Assembly (NCBI RefSeq): GCF_014982855.1
Contig: NZ_JADCKF010000001.1
Span: 353,863 to 417,862, forward strand
DNA: 64,000 bases
Direction of reading: 5' to 3'
Origin: Pseudoflavonifractor gallinarum
GTDB lineage: Bacteria > Bacillota > Clostridia > Oscillospirales > Oscillospiraceae
Shown here piece after piece: positions 33,506 through 40,516 of the stretch; within the stretch, counting starts at the first letter, position 1, and each line of letters starts with the position of its first letter. The notes under the pieces are model-generated. The model saw nothing but the letters and a program-made list of their open reading frames with translations, was not told where the DNA came from and did not search any database. The translations under genes were made by a program, and so were the position numbers.

Positions 33506-34033
33506 TTACACGTTTCGATTTTCGCCGAAGAACACACGTCCGCTGCTTAAAATCTTACGATATCCGCATTGCATAGCGAAAGCCTTATCGGGGTGAACGC
33601 ACGTTCTGGCGTTGCTGCACTCTAAATATCTGGAACAGCAATCCCATTCTTTCGGATAACGGTCCACCGTAGCACCTGAGATCTGGCAGAGAAACGACGT
33701 ATAGAAATCGAGCGGGTGTTGATCGTCAATCATGAGACGGATGTACTTCGGCTCGGAGCTTACCTGCTTTTGGATGACACCCTCCGGAATCAGGTCAGAG
33801 AATAGAGTTGGAACGGAGATGCTGTGCTGCTTCCCGCGCAGTCGGAGCCGAAACACTGTGAAGTTGCAAAACAACACGGCGGTATATGATTTTGTGGCGC
33901 TCTGGATAAGCATGTCTGACGGGCCTCCATGGTCCTCGACAGCAGTACGCATGGCCGGCATAGTGCGCTCCAGCCAAGATGACTCCCGTGTTTTTGTCTC
34001 TGGTGTATCGGTCAGAGAAATCTGTCCTTCCAA
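33506..34033 (-). CDS. Cys-cluster protein of unknown function (lysogeny module)
   Basis: A 175-residue protein not assignable to a named family. The C-terminal third carries a conserved-looking Cys cluster (WDCCSRYLECSNARTCVHPD, then QCGYRKIL), which may bind a metal or an Fe-S cluster. A TTG start at 34033 is 8 nt after GGAGG and overlaps the exonuclease stop region, so the two genes are coupled. The pair lies between integrase and repressor, where prophages often keep genes expressed during lysogeny. Confidence 0.65.
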   Translation of the reverse strand: MEGQISLTDTPETKTRESSWLERTMPAMRTAVEDHGGPSDMLIQSATKSYTAVLFCNFTVFRLRLRGKQHSISVPTLFSDLIPEGVIQKQVSSEPKYIRLMIDDQHPLDFYTSFLCQISGATVDRYPKEWDCCSRYLECSNARTCVHPDKAFAMQCGYRKILSSGRVFFGENRNV

Positions 34034-34036
34034 AAT

Positions 34037-34996
34037 TTAAACCTCCACAGCGTGAACCAGGCTGATAAAATCCTGCTCACAAATAATTTGGATATGAGCT
34101 TTTCCGGCTTGATTCAGCGCATAGGCCTTTTCCTCTTTAGAGCTCATTCCGTCTTCACCTACTAGAGTAAGGTCTTGAGTTCCTACAACGAGGTAGTCCG
34201 TTTTTCTAGATACTGATGATTTAACAATCCCGCCTACATCGACGGCCATTTGCATGGCAGCAGCCCGGTCGATAGATAGCTCTCCGGTAAACACTATGCT
34301 TTTTTGATAAAGGGGATGATCGCAGCAAAATGATTCAGAGCGTGGTGTGATATCTGATGCTTTTACTACGGGTATGCGGGTCCATGCTGGTGCTGATGCT
34401 TTTCTGCGGGAATAGGATTCTGATTTTGAGTCAGACAGCTCTGAAAACTGATGGATCTTAACATTCGACTGAGAAAAGCATAGCTGGCCAATGTTTTCAG
34501 CGCTGGATTCCTTCAAACAATTTTGGAGAATTTTTGCGCAAACAATAGCATCATCCAAAGCATTATGATGGCAACCCATATCAATTTGAAAATGATGAGC
34601 ACAATTCTCCAACGACTTGCTTCCAGGTACAAACTGCTTGGCAATAGACATAGAGTCAACATAGTGAAAGTCATCTGCACGGAACCATTCCAGAGAATTT
34701 TTTAGGACCATCATATCAAAGCGAGCGTTATGGGCGACCACAAGATGTGGGCCAAAAAATTTTGAAATATCCAACCAAATTTGGTCTAAGGTAGGAGCAT
34801 CTTTTACCATATCTGGGGTAATTCCATGGATTGGGATCGTATCCTTTTCAAATTCCATACCTGGAGGCTGAAGCAGACTATAAAAAGTGTCGATAATTTC
34901 CCCGCCTTTTACTGCGGCGATTCCAATTGAACAAGCACTATTGTATCGATGTGTGGCAGTCTCAAAATCGAGTGCCACAAAATCGTACAGATTCAT
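34037..34996 (-). CDS. DnaQ-like 3'-5' exonuclease with C-terminal BRCT domain
   Basis: The first 170 residues are a DEDDh exonuclease: VALDFETATHRYNSACSIGI (exo I), HNARFDMMVLKNSL (exo II) and CHHNALDDAIVCAKIL (exo III with His). A basic Ser-rich linker leads to a BRCT domain at about 225-315 (YQKSIVFTGELSIDRAAAMQ, GGIVKSSVSRKTDYLVVG). This combination is known for free-standing bacterial proteins that process damaged or foreign DNA ends; the role here is unknown. AGGAGTG lies before the ATG, and the best copy of the dispersed palindrome is 18 nt upstream of the start. Base composition is more AT-rich than the structural genes. Confidence 0.85.
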   Translation of the reverse strand: MNLYDFVALDFETATHRYNSACSIGIAAVKGGEIIDTFYSLLQPPGMEFEKDTIPIHGITPDMVKDAPTLDQIWLDISKFFGPHLVVAHNARFDMMVLKNSLEWFRADDFHYVDSMSIAKQFVPGSKSLENCAHHFQIDMGCHHNALDDAIVCAKILQNCLKESSAENIGQLCFSQSNVKIHQFSELSDSKSESYSRRKASAPAWTRIPVVKASDITPRSESFCCDHPLYQKSIVFTGELSIDRAAAMQMAVDVGGIVKSSVSRKTDYLVVGTQDLTLVGEDGMSSKEEKAYALNQAGKAHIQIICEQDFISLVHAVEV

Positions 34997-35013
34997 AAAA
35001 ACACTCCTGATAT

Positions 35014-35038
35014 TTCTGTGTCCAACTTGGACACAGAA
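35014..35038. repeat. Dispersed palindrome, copy 2 (best, 25 bp)
   Basis: The core GTGTCCAACTTGGACAC (35018-35034) is extended by TTCT/AGAA to a perfect 25-bp odd palindrome. It sits just upstream of the ribosome site of the exonuclease gene on the minus strand. Confidence 0.85.
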
Positions 35039-35079
35039 TTTTTTGAAACGTGTATCTCAATGTGCAACAAATAGGGGAA

Positions 35080-35096
35080 GTCATACCAAGTATGAC
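35080..35096. promoter_or_regulatory. Inverted repeat between exonuclease and small ORF
   Basis: GTCATACCAAGTATGAC has perfect 7-bp arms around CAA. It lies 26 nt before the small plus-strand ORF and may be an operator; nothing ties it to a protein. Confidence 0.45.
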
Positions 35097-35121
35097 AAAA
35101 TTATGGAAAGGGGCCCTATTT

Positions 35122-35256
35122 ATGACCCAATTAGAGATCCTATTGCGTGCGCTGGCTGCTTTTCGCAAGCTGACGCCAGAACAGCAGACTACTTATCTTG
35201 AGATGCTACAATCCCTTGCAGCTGGGCAAGGACAAGATCCTGCTGCTCGGCCGTAA
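35122..35256 (+). CDS. Small ORF convergent with the repressor gene
   Basis: A 44-residue helical peptide containing AFRKLTPEQQTTYLEMLQSL. AAAGGGG lies about 9 nt before the ATG. The repressor encoded on the opposite strand ends with a similar motif (LFEKLTAEQQDLVLAQL), and the two coding ends overlap by 68 nt. It may be a real small protein or the result of a partial inverted duplication. Confidence 0.4.
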   Translation: MTQLEILLRALAAFRKLTPEQQTTYLEMLQSLAAGQGQDPAARP

Positions 35257-35518
35257 GCTTTTCGAACAATCTCACAAATTCCCTCTCACGCTCACCGGCC
35301 TCCGGGTCGGTGGGCGATTTTTCATCTCCGGTCGTAAGGTACTCTACGGAAGTGCCTAGTACTTCGGCAATTTTCGGCAACCTTCGTTCATAAGACTTGG
35401 TGATCTTATTTTTCCACTGGCTGACAATGGATGGTTTCACGCCAAGCGCGGAGGCGAAAGCCTGCTGCTCCGGGAATTTTTTGTCTGCAAGTTCAAAGAT
35501 CCTTTCCAGAGTGTCCAT
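35189..35518 (-). CDS. XRE-family repressor (probable phage cI-type regulator)
   Basis: A 109-residue protein with an N-terminal helix-turn-helix (EQQAFASALGVKPSIVSQWK, then LPKIAEVLGTSVEYLTTG) and a short helical C-terminal tail (FVRLFEKLTAEQQDLVLAQL). The start at 35518 is 5 nt after GGAGG. It is divergent from the early genes and separated from them by an inverted pair of 17-bp sites, the standard lysogeny switch. It lacks a LexA-like protease domain, so induction must involve another signal or antirepressor. Confidence 0.85.
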   Translation of the reverse strand: MDTLERIFELADKKFPEQQAFASALGVKPSIVSQWKNKITKSYERRLPKIAEVLGTSVEYLTTGDEKSPTDPEAGEREREFVRLFEKLTAEQQDLVLAQLQGIVASQDK

Positions 35519-35547
35519 AGCAGCCTCCAGTTTAAGCAATTTAAACA

Positions 35548-35631
35548 AATCGCAGTTTCTTAAATTGGTCACATCTCTATAATTTATGAAATTGCGATTA
35601 TGTGGGGTTGACAGTTTAAGAAACTGCGATT
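35548..35631. promoter_or_regulatory. Lysogeny-switch operators
   Basis: AATCGCAGTTTCTTAAA (35548-35564) and its exact inverse complement (35615-35631) form a 17-bp inverted repeat 50 bp apart. Between them GAAATTGCGATTATG (35589-35603) repeats 14 of 15 bases of 35620-35634. Each outer site includes an AGTTT-N3-AAACT-like dyad. Three sites across divergent promoters resemble an OR/OL-type repressor array. Confidence 0.75.
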
Positions 35632-35636
35632 ATGAT
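35608..35636 (+). promoter_or_regulatory. Early (lytic) phage promoter
   Basis: TTGACA (35608-35613) and TATGAT (35631-35636) with a 17-bp spacer that is filled by an operator site, so repressor binding would occlude it. It reads into the small early genes. Confidence 0.85.
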
Positions 35637-35691
35637 TTAACCGTAAGTTAACAAGCGGGCAGGCCACAAGTTGAAAGGAGGCGAGAGACCA

Positions 35692-35883
35692 ATGACCATT
35701 TTCTTCGCGGTGACCACAGCGGTGTGCGCGTTTGGCTGGCTGAAAAATCGGCTGGCCCTGCTGAGCGTCCTCTACTACATTGCGTGGAAGGAACTCCCGA
35801 TGCCGAATGACGAGCAAATGAAATATTGCGCCGGGAAAGCAGTGCGGAAGTTCTTCAGGGTGAAAGACCGAACTGGGCTTTGA
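35692..35883 (+). CDS. Small early phage protein with hydrophobic N-terminus
   Basis: A 63-residue protein: hydrophobic first half (IFFAVTTAVCAFGWL, LALLSVLYYIAW) and a basic tail. AAGGAGG precedes the ATG by 10 nt. It is the first gene from the early promoter. No family recognised. Confidence 0.6.
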   Translation: MTIFFAVTTAVCAFGWLKNRLALLSVLYYIAWKELPMPNDEQMKYCAGKAVRKFFRVKDRTGL

Positions 35884-35968
35884 TCAGCTCTGTATTGAAA
35901 GCATTGTTAACCTAGTGTGAATGATACCACAAACACCGGGAAAGGGCAACCGGGAAGGAGGGAAACAA

Positions 35969-36175
35969 GTGAAGCTCAAAGAACTGCGGGAGGCGCGCGG
36001 CCTGACACTATCGCAGGTGGCCCAGGCTGCACACGTTACCAGAGCCGCCGTCTGCATGTGGGAAAGCGGGGCCCGTCAGCCCGGGCTTGATTCCCTGCTG
36101 GCCCTGGCTGACCTGTACGGCGTCTCCCTTGACGCCCTCTGCGGGCGCACCCCGCCTGGGCAGGACGCAAGCTGA
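35969..36175 (+). CDS. Cro-like XRE DNA-binding protein
   Basis: A 68-residue single-domain helix-turn-helix protein (KELREARGLTLSQVAQAAHV, RAAVCMWESGARQPGLDSLL, ALADLYGVSLDALCG). Its size and position right after the early promoter suit a Cro-type early repressor. A GTG start at 35969 lies 8 nt after GGAGG. Confidence 0.82.
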   Translation: MKLKELREARGLTLSQVAQAAHVTRAAVCMWESGARQPGLDSLLALADLYGVSLDALCGRTPPGQDAS

Positions 36176-36192
36176 AAGGAGGTGAGAGTGTA

Positions 36193-36369
36193 ATGCTCAC
36201 AGACAAAGATTATAAGCAGCAGACGGAGCTGACTAATAAAATCATACAGTTGCTGGAAAAGGAGAACTGCACGGTAAGGGAAGCCAAAGCCGTTCTGAAT
36301 CGTGTTGCCAGAACGATTGATGGCACCTCGACCGTGCAGTTCGTAGAGGGACTGGACTACGAGTTCTGA
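36193..36369 (+). CDS. Small early phage protein, unknown function
   Basis: A 58-residue charged helical protein (LTDKDYKQQTELTNKIIQLL, CTVREAKAVLNRVARTI) with AAAGGAGGTGAGAGTGTA before the ATG. Strong ribosome site and tight spacing support it; no family recognised. Its last 13 nt overlap the convergent gene at 36357. Confidence 0.65.
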   Translation: MLTDKDYKQQTELTNKIIQLLEKENCTVREAKAVLNRVARTIDGTSTVQFVEGLDYEF

Positions 36370-36536
36370 GTCTCCGCTTCGTCGATCTTCAATGACGTAT
36401 AGTAGTCAAGCTGATCTGCAACGATTGCGAGGATACACTGGCAGACGGAGCTGCTCATACCTCCGTTCGTGGCCCGTGGAACATGATGAAACGCACAATC
36501 GTTTCGACATTCGCCGTTAATGAACGGACAAAACAT
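36357..36536 (-). CDS. Small Cys-rich protein on the opposite strand
   Basis: A 59-residue protein with MFCPFINGECRNDCAFHH and SSVCQCILAIV, four or five Cys and two His that could bind zinc. AAGGGGGTGAATGAT precedes the ATG. Similar short CPFxNGxC proteins occur in Clostridia prophages in my recollection. It runs against the early operon. Confidence 0.6.
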   Translation of the reverse strand: MFCPFINGECRNDCAFHHVPRATNGGMSSSVCQCILAIVADQLDYYTSLKIDEAETQNS

Positions 36537-36640
36537 ATCATTCACCCCCTTTCTCCGCCTAAATACTACCACGAAGGCGGATGGGGAGACAAGGGCGCAC
36601 CCTGCCAGGACAGGACGCAAGTTGAGAGGAGGCGAGAAAA

Positions 36641-36829
36641 TTGAAGCAGTACTGGAAATTGGATGAGGAGTACGGCGTCCCGTCGTCAATGGAGGAATGC
36701 GCCGAGCTCATCACCCGCAACGCCATGCGGCTGCGCCTGCGGAGCGGAGAGGACTACGTGCTGATCTGCCGTCAGTCCGGCCGGATCGACCAGCTTTCCA
36801 CAGAGGAGCTGTGGCCGGCGGCTGTCTGA
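36641..36829 (+). CDS. Small early phage protein, unknown function
   Basis: A 62-residue protein with a TTG start placed 8 nt after AGGAGG. It has the pattern EEYGVPSSMEECAELITRNA then GEDYVLICRQSGRIDQLS. No family recognised. Confidence 0.55.
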   Translation: MKQYWKLDEEYGVPSSMEECAELITRNAMRLRLRSGEDYVLICRQSGRIDQLSTEELWPAAV

Positions 36830-36866
36830 TCTGCCTTAATCCTACACCAAAGAAGGAGTGAAAACC

Positions 36867-37319
36867 ATGCCGGAGATCTGCCGGAACATTTACAAAAATG
36901 CACGGAAAGCGAAGGGATACACTCAGGAATCGGCTGCCGAGCGGCTGGGCATCAGCGTGGAGAGTATGCGGGCCTATGAGACGGGCCTGCGCATCCCAAA
37001 CACTGACATCGTAAAGCTCATGGCTACGATCTATGACGCCCCCTATCTGCTCATGCTCCATCTGGAGGAGACCAACGATCTCTACCGTGCGGTCATCCCT
37101 TCGGTTCCACAGTATTCTTTACTGCGGGCGAGCTCCATGCTGGCGAGCCGGGTGTTTGCATTTGCTGACTCGCACGCGGACCGGAGGCTGATGCTCATCG
37201 CTGAGGACAACGTGGTATCCCCGGAGGAACGCCCGGAATTTGAGGAGATCCAGAATGATCTGGATGAGATTGTCCAGGCCGCACTCGCGGTCAAGATAGC
37301 AAAAGGCGGTGAAGCGTAA
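36867..37319 (+). CDS. XRE-family DNA-binding protein
   Basis: A 150-residue protein with an N-terminal helix-turn-helix (RKAKGYTQESAAERLGISVE, RAYETGLRIPNTDIVKLMATI) and a helical C-terminal half of unknown role. The ATG at 36867 follows GAAGGAGTGAAAACC. A third XRE protein next to the repressor and Cro-like gene suggests a layered early switch. Confidence 0.75.
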   Translation: MPEICRNIYKNARKAKGYTQESAAERLGISVESMRAYETGLRIPNTDIVKLMATIYDAPYLLMLHLEETNDLYRAVIPSVPQYSLLRASSMLASRVFAFADSHADRRLMLIAEDNVVSPEERPEFEEIQNDLDEIVQAALAVKIAKGGEA

Positions 37320-37582
37320 TGCCACGGGTATATCTGACTAATGAGCAGAGAGAGAAGGCGGCCGATCAGCGCTATCTGGACCAGCTGGCCGACGGCCTGC
37401 GGATCTATCAGGCTGTCCACCGTCTCACCGCCGGAAAGCTGGCGGAATATCTGGAACTCAACCCCAGGACGCTGCGGAAGCTGCTCAATGGGGAGCCGGT
37501 CAACCTGGACACGGTGAAGCTCCGGCGGATCATGATGGCCTCCGGTCTTTCAAAGCAAGGGGAGGTGAGATCATGCGTCTGA
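37319..37582 (+). CDS. Small HTH-like phage protein
   Basis: An 87-residue protein whose middle (RLTAGKLAEYLELNPRTLRK, LLNGEPVNLDTVKLRRIM) reads as a helix-turn-helix. The ATG overlaps the preceding stop codon by one base, so the two are translated together. Confidence 0.6.
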   Translation: MPRVYLTNEQREKAADQRYLDQLADGLRIYQAVHRLTAGKLAEYLELNPRTLRKLLNGEPVNLDTVKLRRIMMASGLSKQGEVRSCV

Positions 37583-37791
37583 CACTGAACAAAGAGGCTG
37601 TGGCGGCCATCGTCACGGCGCTCCATGCCGCCGTCTGTGACGCGGAGGGAAACGTGGAGTTCTGGAGCCGTGATGACCTGGAGGTGGACCCGGAGGTCCA
37701 GAGGGCCTGCCTGGGCCACGCCGAGGAGCGACTGCGGGAGCGGATGGGTGCCCTGAGCGCCTTCCGTGAGGCTGTATCAAAAGGGAGGTGA
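37573..37791 (+). CDS. Small phage protein, unknown function
   Basis: A 72-residue acidic helical protein starting after GGGGAGGTGAGATC and overlapping the preceding gene by 10 nt. No family recognised. Confidence 0.55.
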   Translation: MRLTLNKEAVAAIVTALHAAVCDAEGNVEFWSRDDLEVDPEVQRACLGHAEERLRERMGALSAFREAVSKGR

Positions 37792-37797
37792 TACAGA

Positions 37798-38007
37798 ATG
37801 CATGACGGAATCGTGTTTTTTGGCCTCTTGGCCGTGGCAATGGCCGCGGACAGTATTGGCCCGGCGCGCTGTGTGATTGTTTTTTTCGTAGTCCTTCTGC
37901 TGCGTATGTCCGGATCTGCGCTCAACTGGCTGGCCGCCACACGCAAAAAAAGAAAGACCCCGCTGCTGCCGAAGCAACAAGCGGAGTCTAACGTGAAAGC
38001 ATTTTGA
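37798..38007 (+). CDS. Small membrane protein of the phage early region
   Basis: A 69-residue protein with two hydrophobic stretches (IVFFGLLAVAMAADSI and VIVFFVVLLLRM) and a basic Lys-rich tail. GGGAGGTGATACAGA precedes the ATG. No family recognised; superinfection control is one possibility but unsupported. Confidence 0.55.
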   Translation: MHDGIVFFGLLAVAMAADSIGPARCVIVFFVVLLLRMSGSALNWLAATRKKRKTPLLPKQQAESNVKAF

Positions 38008-38047
38008 TTATAGCATGTTCAATCCAAAAAGACAAGGGGGTGTTTTT

Positions 38048-38842
38048 GTGCCTGAGATAAAACCGGCCTACTGGGCTTTGATCCCGGCCAGCGTACGCTA
38101 TGACCGGGATCTTCCAGCCAATGCAAAGCTGCTCTACGGGGAGATCACAGCCCTCTCCAACCGCAAGGGGTACTGCCACGCCCAGAACGCCTATTTCTGC
38201 GAGCTCTTCGGCTTGTCCGAGCGGAGCATTACCCGCCTGCTGTCCGATCTGGCCAAGGGCGGATATGTCCGGATCGACGTGATCCGGAGCGCAGAAAACG
38301 AGGTCATAGAGCGGCGGATCTACCCAGTCTACGATACGGCGGCTTTGCCTGACCCTCCCGACAAAAATGTCAGGACCCCTCCTGACAAAAATAACGGGAC
38401 CCCTCCCGACAAAAATGTCGGGGAGAATAATACAAGAATAGAATATATACCCCCTATAGTCCCCCAAGAGGGGGACGGCGCGCCGGGGAAGCGAAAAGGG
38501 CGGACCTACAAACCGGAGCCGGACTGGAAACCAGAGCGATTCGCTAAGTTCTGGGAGTTCTACCCGAGAGGGGAGAACAAACAGGCGGCCATCCGGGCCT
38601 GGGACAAGCTACGGGCAGAGGACAGCCTGATCGACACCATGGCCGCCGCGCTGGTCCGCCAAAAGAAACGGGAGGACTGGCAGCAGGGGGTGGGCATCCC
38701 CTACGCATCCACCTGGCTCAACGGCCGCCGGTGGGAGGACGAGGAGCGCGGGCCGGACAACGCCCAGCCGGAGGCTCCGCAGCCGCGAAAGTACCACATG
38801 GCCGTGATCGACGGGGAGGAGGTGGTGGTCTATGATGACTAA
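38048..38842 (+). CDS. Phage replication initiator-like HTH protein
   Basis: A 264-residue protein. The first 110 residues form a winged helix as in phage replication proteins (NAKLLYGEITALSNRKGYCH, CELFGLSERSITRLLSDLAK, GGYVRI). The middle contains PPDKN three times, encoded by three 24-bp DNA repeats. The C-terminal part (FAKFWEFYPRGENKQAAIRA, VGIPYASTWLNGRRWED) is the domain found in DnaB-loading or primosome-like phage proteins. I choose the GTG at 38048, 7 nt after AAGGGGG, over an ATG at 38015. The dnaB gene overlaps its end, so it probably initiates replication and recruits that helicase. Confidence 0.75.
   Translation: MPEIKPAYWALIPASVRYDRDLPANAKLLYGEITALSNRKGYCHAQNAYFCELFGLSERSITRLLSDLAKGGYVRIDVIRSAENEVIERRIYPVYDTAALPDPPDKNVRTPPDKNNGTPPDKNVGENNTRIEYIPPIVPQEGDGAPGKRKGRTYKPEPDWKPERFAKFWEFYPRGENKQAAIRAWDKLRAEDSLIDTMAAALVRQKKREDWQQGVGIPYASTWLNGRRWEDEERGPDNAQPEAPQPRKYHMAVIDGEEVVVYDD
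38349..38450. repeat. Three 24-bp iterons plus AT-rich stretch (candidate phage replication origin)
   Basis: Three tandem 24-bp units (38349-38372, 38373-38396, 38397-38420) share CCTCCYGACAAAAAT. The third contains the dyad CCCGACA-AAAA-TGTCGGG. Immediately after comes an AT-rich stretch at about 38423-38449. Iterons inside the initiator gene followed by AT-rich DNA is the layout of the lambda O-gene origin. Confidence 0.6.
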
Positions 38843-40169
38843 CGGCGTGGAGGCCGAGCAGGCCGTGATCGGCTCCATCCTGCTGGATGGCCGGTGCCTG
38901 CCGGTGGTGGAGGAGCTGCTCCGGGCGGAGGACTTCGCTCTGGAGTCGGACCGGCAGATCTACCGGGCGGCGGTCAAGCTGGCCCGGGAGGACAAGCCGG
39001 TGGATCTGGTGACCATCCTGGAGGAGGTCCGCAGCCAGCACGCGGACGTGAGCAGCGAGTACCTGATGCAGCTCCTGGAGATCACGCCCACCGCTGCCAA
39101 CGTGGAGGTCTACGCCCGGCAGGTGCGGGAGCAGTCGGTGCGCCGGGCCATCCGGAGCCTGGGGGAGGAGCTCCAACGGCGGGCAGATGAGCACGACGAG
39201 ACGGCTGCCCTTCTGGCCGACGCCGGGCGGCGCATCGAGGGCCTCCAGACCGAGGGGGTGACCGGGGACCTGCTGGCCCCCAACGACGCCCTCCTGGCCT
39301 TCTTTGCCCACCGGCAGCGGGTGGAGGAGGGCACGGCTAGCGGCTTCGTGCCCACCGGCTTCCGGGACATCGACATCCTGCTGGGGGGCGGGATGTTATC
39401 CAGCGGTATGTACATTCTGGCGGCCCGTCCCGGCATGGGCAAGACCACCGTGGCCCTCAACATCGCCGACCGGGTGGCCGAGCGGACCGGCCCGGTCCTC
39501 TTTGTCTCCCTGGAGATGGACGAGGAGCAGCTCATGGCCAAGCGCCTGAGCCGCCTCTCCGGCATCCCGGGCCACCGTCTCCTGATGGACAAGCTCACCG
39601 AGCCGGAGGGGCGGAGACTGGCCGAGGCCAGCTCCAAGCTCAGCCGACTGCCGGTGCATATCAGCCAGCGCCCCGCGGTGACGGTGGACGACATCGCCCT
39701 CCTGGCCCGGAAGGTCAAGGGGGTCAAGCTCCTGGTGGTGGACTACATCGGCAAGATCACCCCCGGACAGGGGGCCCAGCGCAAGAACCGCATCGAGTAC
39801 ATGACCGAGATCTCCGGCGCCCTCAAGACCCTGGCCCGGACCCTGCGCATCCCGGTGCTGGTCCTCTGCCAGCTCAACCGCCAGACCGAGGGGCAGAGCG
39901 ACAAGGTCCCCCAGCTCGCCCACCTGCGGGACACGGGGGCCATCGAGCAGGACGCGGACGGGGTGATCTTCCTCTACCGGGAGGACTACTACGCCGAGAA
40001 GAAGCCCAGCGGCTTCGATCCCTCTCCCCTGGAGGTCATCGTGGCCAAGAACCGCCACGGCAGCACCGGGAAGTGCGAGATGGCGGCCTGTCTGGCCCTG
40101 AGCAAGATCAACCCGGTGAGCAACGACCCGAGACGGGCATGGAGGGCGGAATGTGCAGCAGGGAACTGA
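38832..40169 (+). CDS. dnaB: Replicative DNA helicase, DnaB family
   Basis: A 445-residue helicase with the N-terminal DnaB domain (EAEQAVIGSILLDGRCLP) and the RecA-like motor: AARPGMGKTTVALNIA (Walker A), LFVSLEMDEEQL, LLVVDYIGKITPG (Walker B), LCQLNRQTEGQSDKVPQLAH and KNRHGSTG (arginine finger region). It overlaps the initiator-like gene by 11 nt. Confidence 0.93.
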   Translation: MMTNGVEAEQAVIGSILLDGRCLPVVEELLRAEDFALESDRQIYRAAVKLAREDKPVDLVTILEEVRSQHADVSSEYLMQLLEITPTAANVEVYARQVREQSVRRAIRSLGEELQRRADEHDETAALLADAGRRIEGLQTEGVTGDLLAPNDALLAFFAHRQRVEEGTASGFVPTGFRDIDILLGGGMLSSGMYILAARPGMGKTTVALNIADRVAERTGPVLFVSLEMDEEQLMAKRLSRLSGIPGHRLLMDKLTEPEGRRLAEASSKLSRLPVHISQRPAVTVDDIALLARKVKGVKLLVVDYIGKITPGQGAQRKNRIEYMTEISGALKTLARTLRIPVLVLCQLNRQTEGQSDKVPQLAHLRDTGAIEQDADGVIFLYREDYYAEKKPSGFDPSPLEVIVAKNRHGSTGKCEMAACLALSKINPVSNDPRRAWRAECAAGN

Positions 40170-40312
40170 CGCTTCTGGAGGCGGAGATCCTCCGCCACGA
40201 AGCCATGGCACTGGCCGACCCGGACCGCCGGGGCGAACACGAGGAGGTGGCGGCCGCCCTGCGCCAGGCGCTGGCCGCCCTGAGAGAGGAGAGAGATCAT
40301 GCACCTCGGTGA
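40151..40312 (+). CDS. Small phage protein between dnaB and partition genes
   Basis: A 53-residue acidic helical protein (RELTLLEAEILRHEAMALA). GGAGGGCGGA precedes the ATG, which lies inside the end of dnaB. No family recognised. Confidence 0.5.
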   Translation: MCSRELTLLEAEILRHEAMALADPDRRGEHEEVAAALRQALAALREERDHAPR

Positions 40313-40502
40313 GAAATACCGCTTCACCCCCCACGCCTTCACGGGCGAGGTGGGGAAGACCAAGGGCCCAATGCCCTGCATCCCCCGGATGGTGACCGGG
40401 CGGATCGTGTACATCAACGAGGCCCACCGGTACTTCACGGTGGAGGCCAGCGTGGACTGGGCCACTATCCGGGAGAGCTTCAAGTTCGACGAATATCGAT
40501 GA
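40299..40502 (+). CDS. Small phage protein, unknown function
   Basis: A 67-residue beta-rich protein (MVTGRIVYINEAHRYFTVEA, DWATIRESFKFDE), overlapping the previous gene by 14 nt with GGAGAGAGATC before its ATG. Similar short proteins often lie in Clostridia phage replication modules; no function is known to me. Confidence 0.6.
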   Translation: MHLGEKYRFTPHAFTGEVGKTKGPMPCIPRMVTGRIVYINEAHRYFTVEASVDWATIRESFKFDEYR

Positions 40503-40516
40503 AAGGACGATGCAGC

